From: Merdimonas faecis | GTDB taxonomy: Bacteria > Bacillota > Clostridia > Lachnospirales > Lachnospiraceae | Direction: 5' to 3' | NCBI RefSeq assembly: GCF_001754075.1 | Contig: NZ_MIEH01000002.1 | Location: forward strand, 38,373-102,372 | Length of the DNA stretch: 64,000 nucleotides | Translations under genes and position numbers: made by a program | In this document: positions 62,385-64,000 of the stretch, in pieces | Layout: each line of letters opens with the position of its first letter | Numbering within the stretch: position 1 is the first letter of the stretch | Notes under the pieces: generated by a model | The model's database searches: none | Seen by the model: the letters and a program-made list of their open reading frames with translations, nothing else | Told to the model about the DNA's origin: nothing

Positions 62385-62692
62385 CATGCCCGCGCCATTC
62401 GGAAAACCGCGGGCCGTACCGCGTTGCTGAGCGCCCGCAATTCGCAGTCCCGCCCCTGTCGGGGCTTTCCCTGCGGCTGACGCCGCAAGACTGCTCATAA
62501 GAGGGCGCACAGCTCATACCGTTATTCAGCAGTTCAGCCTGCGCCATTCGGAAAACCGCACTGCGTGCTTACTGCGGCTACGCCGCTGTTTTCCTCATAT
62601 ACTGGCGCTTATCTCATGGATCTGTCCACTCAAAAAATCATACAAGCATGATTTTTCGTTGAACAGATCCATGGCTGAACTTTTGCCCAATA
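62385..62692. other. Gene-free G+C-rich stretch with repeats
   Basis: No gene supported. Direct repeat GCGCCATTCGGAAAACCGC at 62392-62410 and 62541-62559. A nested hairpin at 62615-62673: outer stem CATGGATCTGT/ACAGATCCATG, inner stem AAAAATCAT/ATGATTTTT. May hold an RNA or old repeat; not identified. Confidence 0.5.
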
Positions 62693-62744
62693 TGTTACAA
62701 AAATGTTAAAAAATGTTGCAAAAGTAATGCTGATGGAGTATAAT
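62693..62744 (+). promoter_or_regulatory. Promoter with WalR-type box for the NlpC/P60 gene
   Basis: TGTTAC-AAAAA-TGTTAA (62693-62709) fits the WalR consensus TGTWAH-N5-TGTWAH exactly; a third near copy TGTTGC follows at 62714. Promoter TTGCAA (62716-62721), 17-nt spacer, TATAAT (62739-62744). Confidence 0.7.
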
Positions 62745-62819
62745 CGACTCTAGATGTAGGTGGACTATGTCAAATCGAGGGGAAATCGAGTATAATTTAT
62801 GTGAGAAGGAAGGTTGATT

Positions 62820-63935
62820 ATGAAAAGATTTGGAATCAGACTGCTGACAGCGGTTGCAGCCAGCTCAATGATCGTGACACCGGTAATGGCAGCGCCTTCG
62901 GTAGATGATTTGGAAAGTGATAAAGCGGCGGCGCAGAGCGAGGTTACTTCGCTGCAGGCACAGCTGACAGATTTGCTGACAAAGATCGGAGACCTGGAAG
63001 CGGACCTGATCTCTAAAGGAGAAGAGGTTATTCAGGCGCAGGAAGATCTGGAAGAGGCAGAAGCGAAAGAGGAGCAGCAGTATGAGGATATGAAGCTGCG
63101 TATTAAATATATGTATGAACAGGGCGGAAGCAGTGCGCTGGAGACTCTGATCGCATCGGAAAGCTTCTCTGATTTTGTAAACAAAGCAGAATATATTCAG
63201 AACGTTCATACATACGACCGTCAGATGCTGGATGAGTATGTGGCAACGACAAAGCAGATTGAAGAACTGAAGACAACTCTGGAGGATGACCAGAAGAAAA
63301 TGGAATCCATGCAGACAGAGTATGAGGCTCAGGAAGCAGAGCTGAGCCAGACCATCGAGTCTAAGAAAGATGAAGTTGCCAATCTGGACGCACAGATTCA
63401 GGCGGCTGCAGAGGAAGCGGCAAGACAGGCGGCAGAGCAGCAGGCAGCCGAAGAAGCGGCAGCAGACAATAACGGCGGAAACAACGGCGGCGGAAATAAT
63501 GGCGGCACTGTAAATAACGGCGGTGGAACAACAGGCGGATCCACAGGCGGAAGCACTGGAGGCAGCACAGGCGGCGGTTCTGGTAATGCAGGCAGCGGCA
63601 ATACCTCTGTTGCACAGACAATCGTGAATGCAGCATACAGCCAGCTGGGTGTCCCTTATGTTTATGGCGGAAGCACTCCGGGTTCTGCGCTTGATTGTTC
63701 CGGACTGACACAGTACTGCCACAGAGTTGCAGGTATCAGCATCGCACGTACTTCTCAGGCACAGGGCGGCGGCGGAAAAGCAGTCAGCAGCCCGCTCCCG
63801 GGAGACCTGGTATGTTACGGCGGACATGTAGGTATCTATATCGGCGGCGGACAGATGATCCATGCACCGCACACCGGTGATGTCGTAAGAGTTGCCAGTG
63901 TATACGGATCACCGTGGTACAGACGGTATTGGTAG
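62820..63935 (+). CDS. Secreted NlpC/P60 endopeptidase with coiled coil (CwlO-like layout)
   Basis: Cleaves peptide stems of peptidoglycan outside the cell. 371 residues: signal peptide (FGIRLLTAVAASSMIVTPVMAA), coiled coil about 28-205 (Glu/Gln/Lys-rich, breaks at GGSSALETLIASESFSDFV), Ala-rich then Gly/Asn/Thr linker (GGNNGGGNNGG, GGSTGGSTGG), and NlpC/P60 domain with Cys in SALDCSGLTQYCHRVAG and His in GGHVGIYIGGGQ, second His in MIHAPHTG. ATG 62820 with AAGGAAGG; TTG 62814 less likely. Coiled-coil endopeptidases of this kind (CwlO) belong to the WalRK regulon and need FtsEX activation. Confidence 0.93.
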   Translation: MKRFGIRLLTAVAASSMIVTPVMAAPSVDDLESDKAAAQSEVTSLQAQLTDLLTKIGDLEADLISKGEEVIQAQEDLEEAEAKEEQQYEDMKLRIKYMYEQGGSSALETLIASESFSDFVNKAEYIQNVHTYDRQMLDEYVATTKQIEELKTTLEDDQKKMESMQTEYEAQEAELSQTIESKKDEVANLDAQIQAAAEEAARQAAEQQAAEEAAADNNGGNNGGGNNGGTVNNGGGTTGGSTGGSTGGSTGGGSGNAGSGNTSVAQTIVNAAYSQLGVPYVYGGSTPGSALDCSGLTQYCHRVAGISIARTSQAQGGGGKAVSSPLPGDLVCYGGHVGIYIGGGQMIHAPHTGDVVRVASVYGSPWYRRYW

Positions 63936-64000
63936 AAGTTGACGGATATTGTGGGAAATTTCTGGAAAAGTACAGAAATCTTGAGTTTCCGCAAACTGCA

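Noticed and set aside
63460..63600. Short tandem repeats considered as a CRISPR-like array
   Set aside because: They are GGN codons of the Gly/Asn/Thr linker in the hydrolase, with no spacers and no cas genes.
62865..63872. 335-codon minus-strand frame opposite the NlpC/P60 gene
   Set aside because: Cys/Leu/Arg-rich shadow caused by the repetitive coiled-coil and Gly linker codons of the plus strand.

Overview
The window reads as a chromosome segment of an anaerobic gut-type Firmicute, most likely a Lachnospiraceae member. The support is strong AGGAGG ribosome sites, sigma-A promoters, intrinsic terminators, Rex-, CIRCE-, CsoR- and WalR-type sites, oxygen-sensitive Fe-S enzymes and a Tn916-family element. 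No rRNA, tRNA or CRISPR array was seen. Species-level assignment is not possible from the sequence alone.

Layout. 1-3249: ABC exporter (ATPase cut by the window edge, plus FtsX-type permease). 3276-6238: XRE regulator, unknown small protein, 5-formyl-THF cyclo-ligase, GH51 arabinofuranosidase. 6370-8981: a PEP/pyruvate-binding-domain protein split by one frameshift. 8991-21446: the metabolic highlight, a co-directional run from a promoter with a Rex-type operator: L-lactate dehydrogenase, HdrB, HdrC, HdrA, MvhD/FlxD, FlxC, FlxB, FlxA, a fumarate-reductase Fe-S protein, a fumarate-reductase flavoprotein, an AspT-type carrier and both subunits of an Fe-S fumarase. I infer a soluble, possibly electron-bifurcating NADH-fumarate reductase system. 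21451-22307: two unknown small genes between 79-nt inverted repeats. 22393-24726: CNNM/CorC-type protein and a radical SAM protein.

24758-50244: a Tn916-family integrative and conjugative element (ICE) of about 25.5 kb. It has a transfer module (Orf23/22, TcpA, oriT, MobT relaxase, TcpD, two ArdA, TcpE, TcpF/VirB4, Orf15, NlpC/P60 hydrolase, TcpC), a regulatory module (XRE repressor, sigma-like factor, small HTH protein) and xis/int. Its cargo is a thioester-domain surface adhesin, a VanZ-like protein, a DUF3788 protein, a TetR/hydrolase/Spo0A-C-like operon and an AraC-GNAT/MFS/KTR cassette; no tet(M) is present. The element sits exactly at the CIRCE operator (HrcA site) of the host hsp20-dnaJ locus. 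The 17-bp repeat at its ends contains one CIRCE half-site, so the operator and promoter remain intact on the right.

50234-63935: hsp20, a dnaJ-type gene, endonuclease IV, trmO, a GNAT protein, a BMP-domain protein with a ParB-like N-terminus, a metallophosphoesterase, csoR and copA (with an in-frame copZ carrying its own ribosome site), a dihydrouridine synthase, a YbaK-type tRNA deacylase, a CPBP protease and a secreted NlpC/P60 hydrolase preceded by a WalR-type box.
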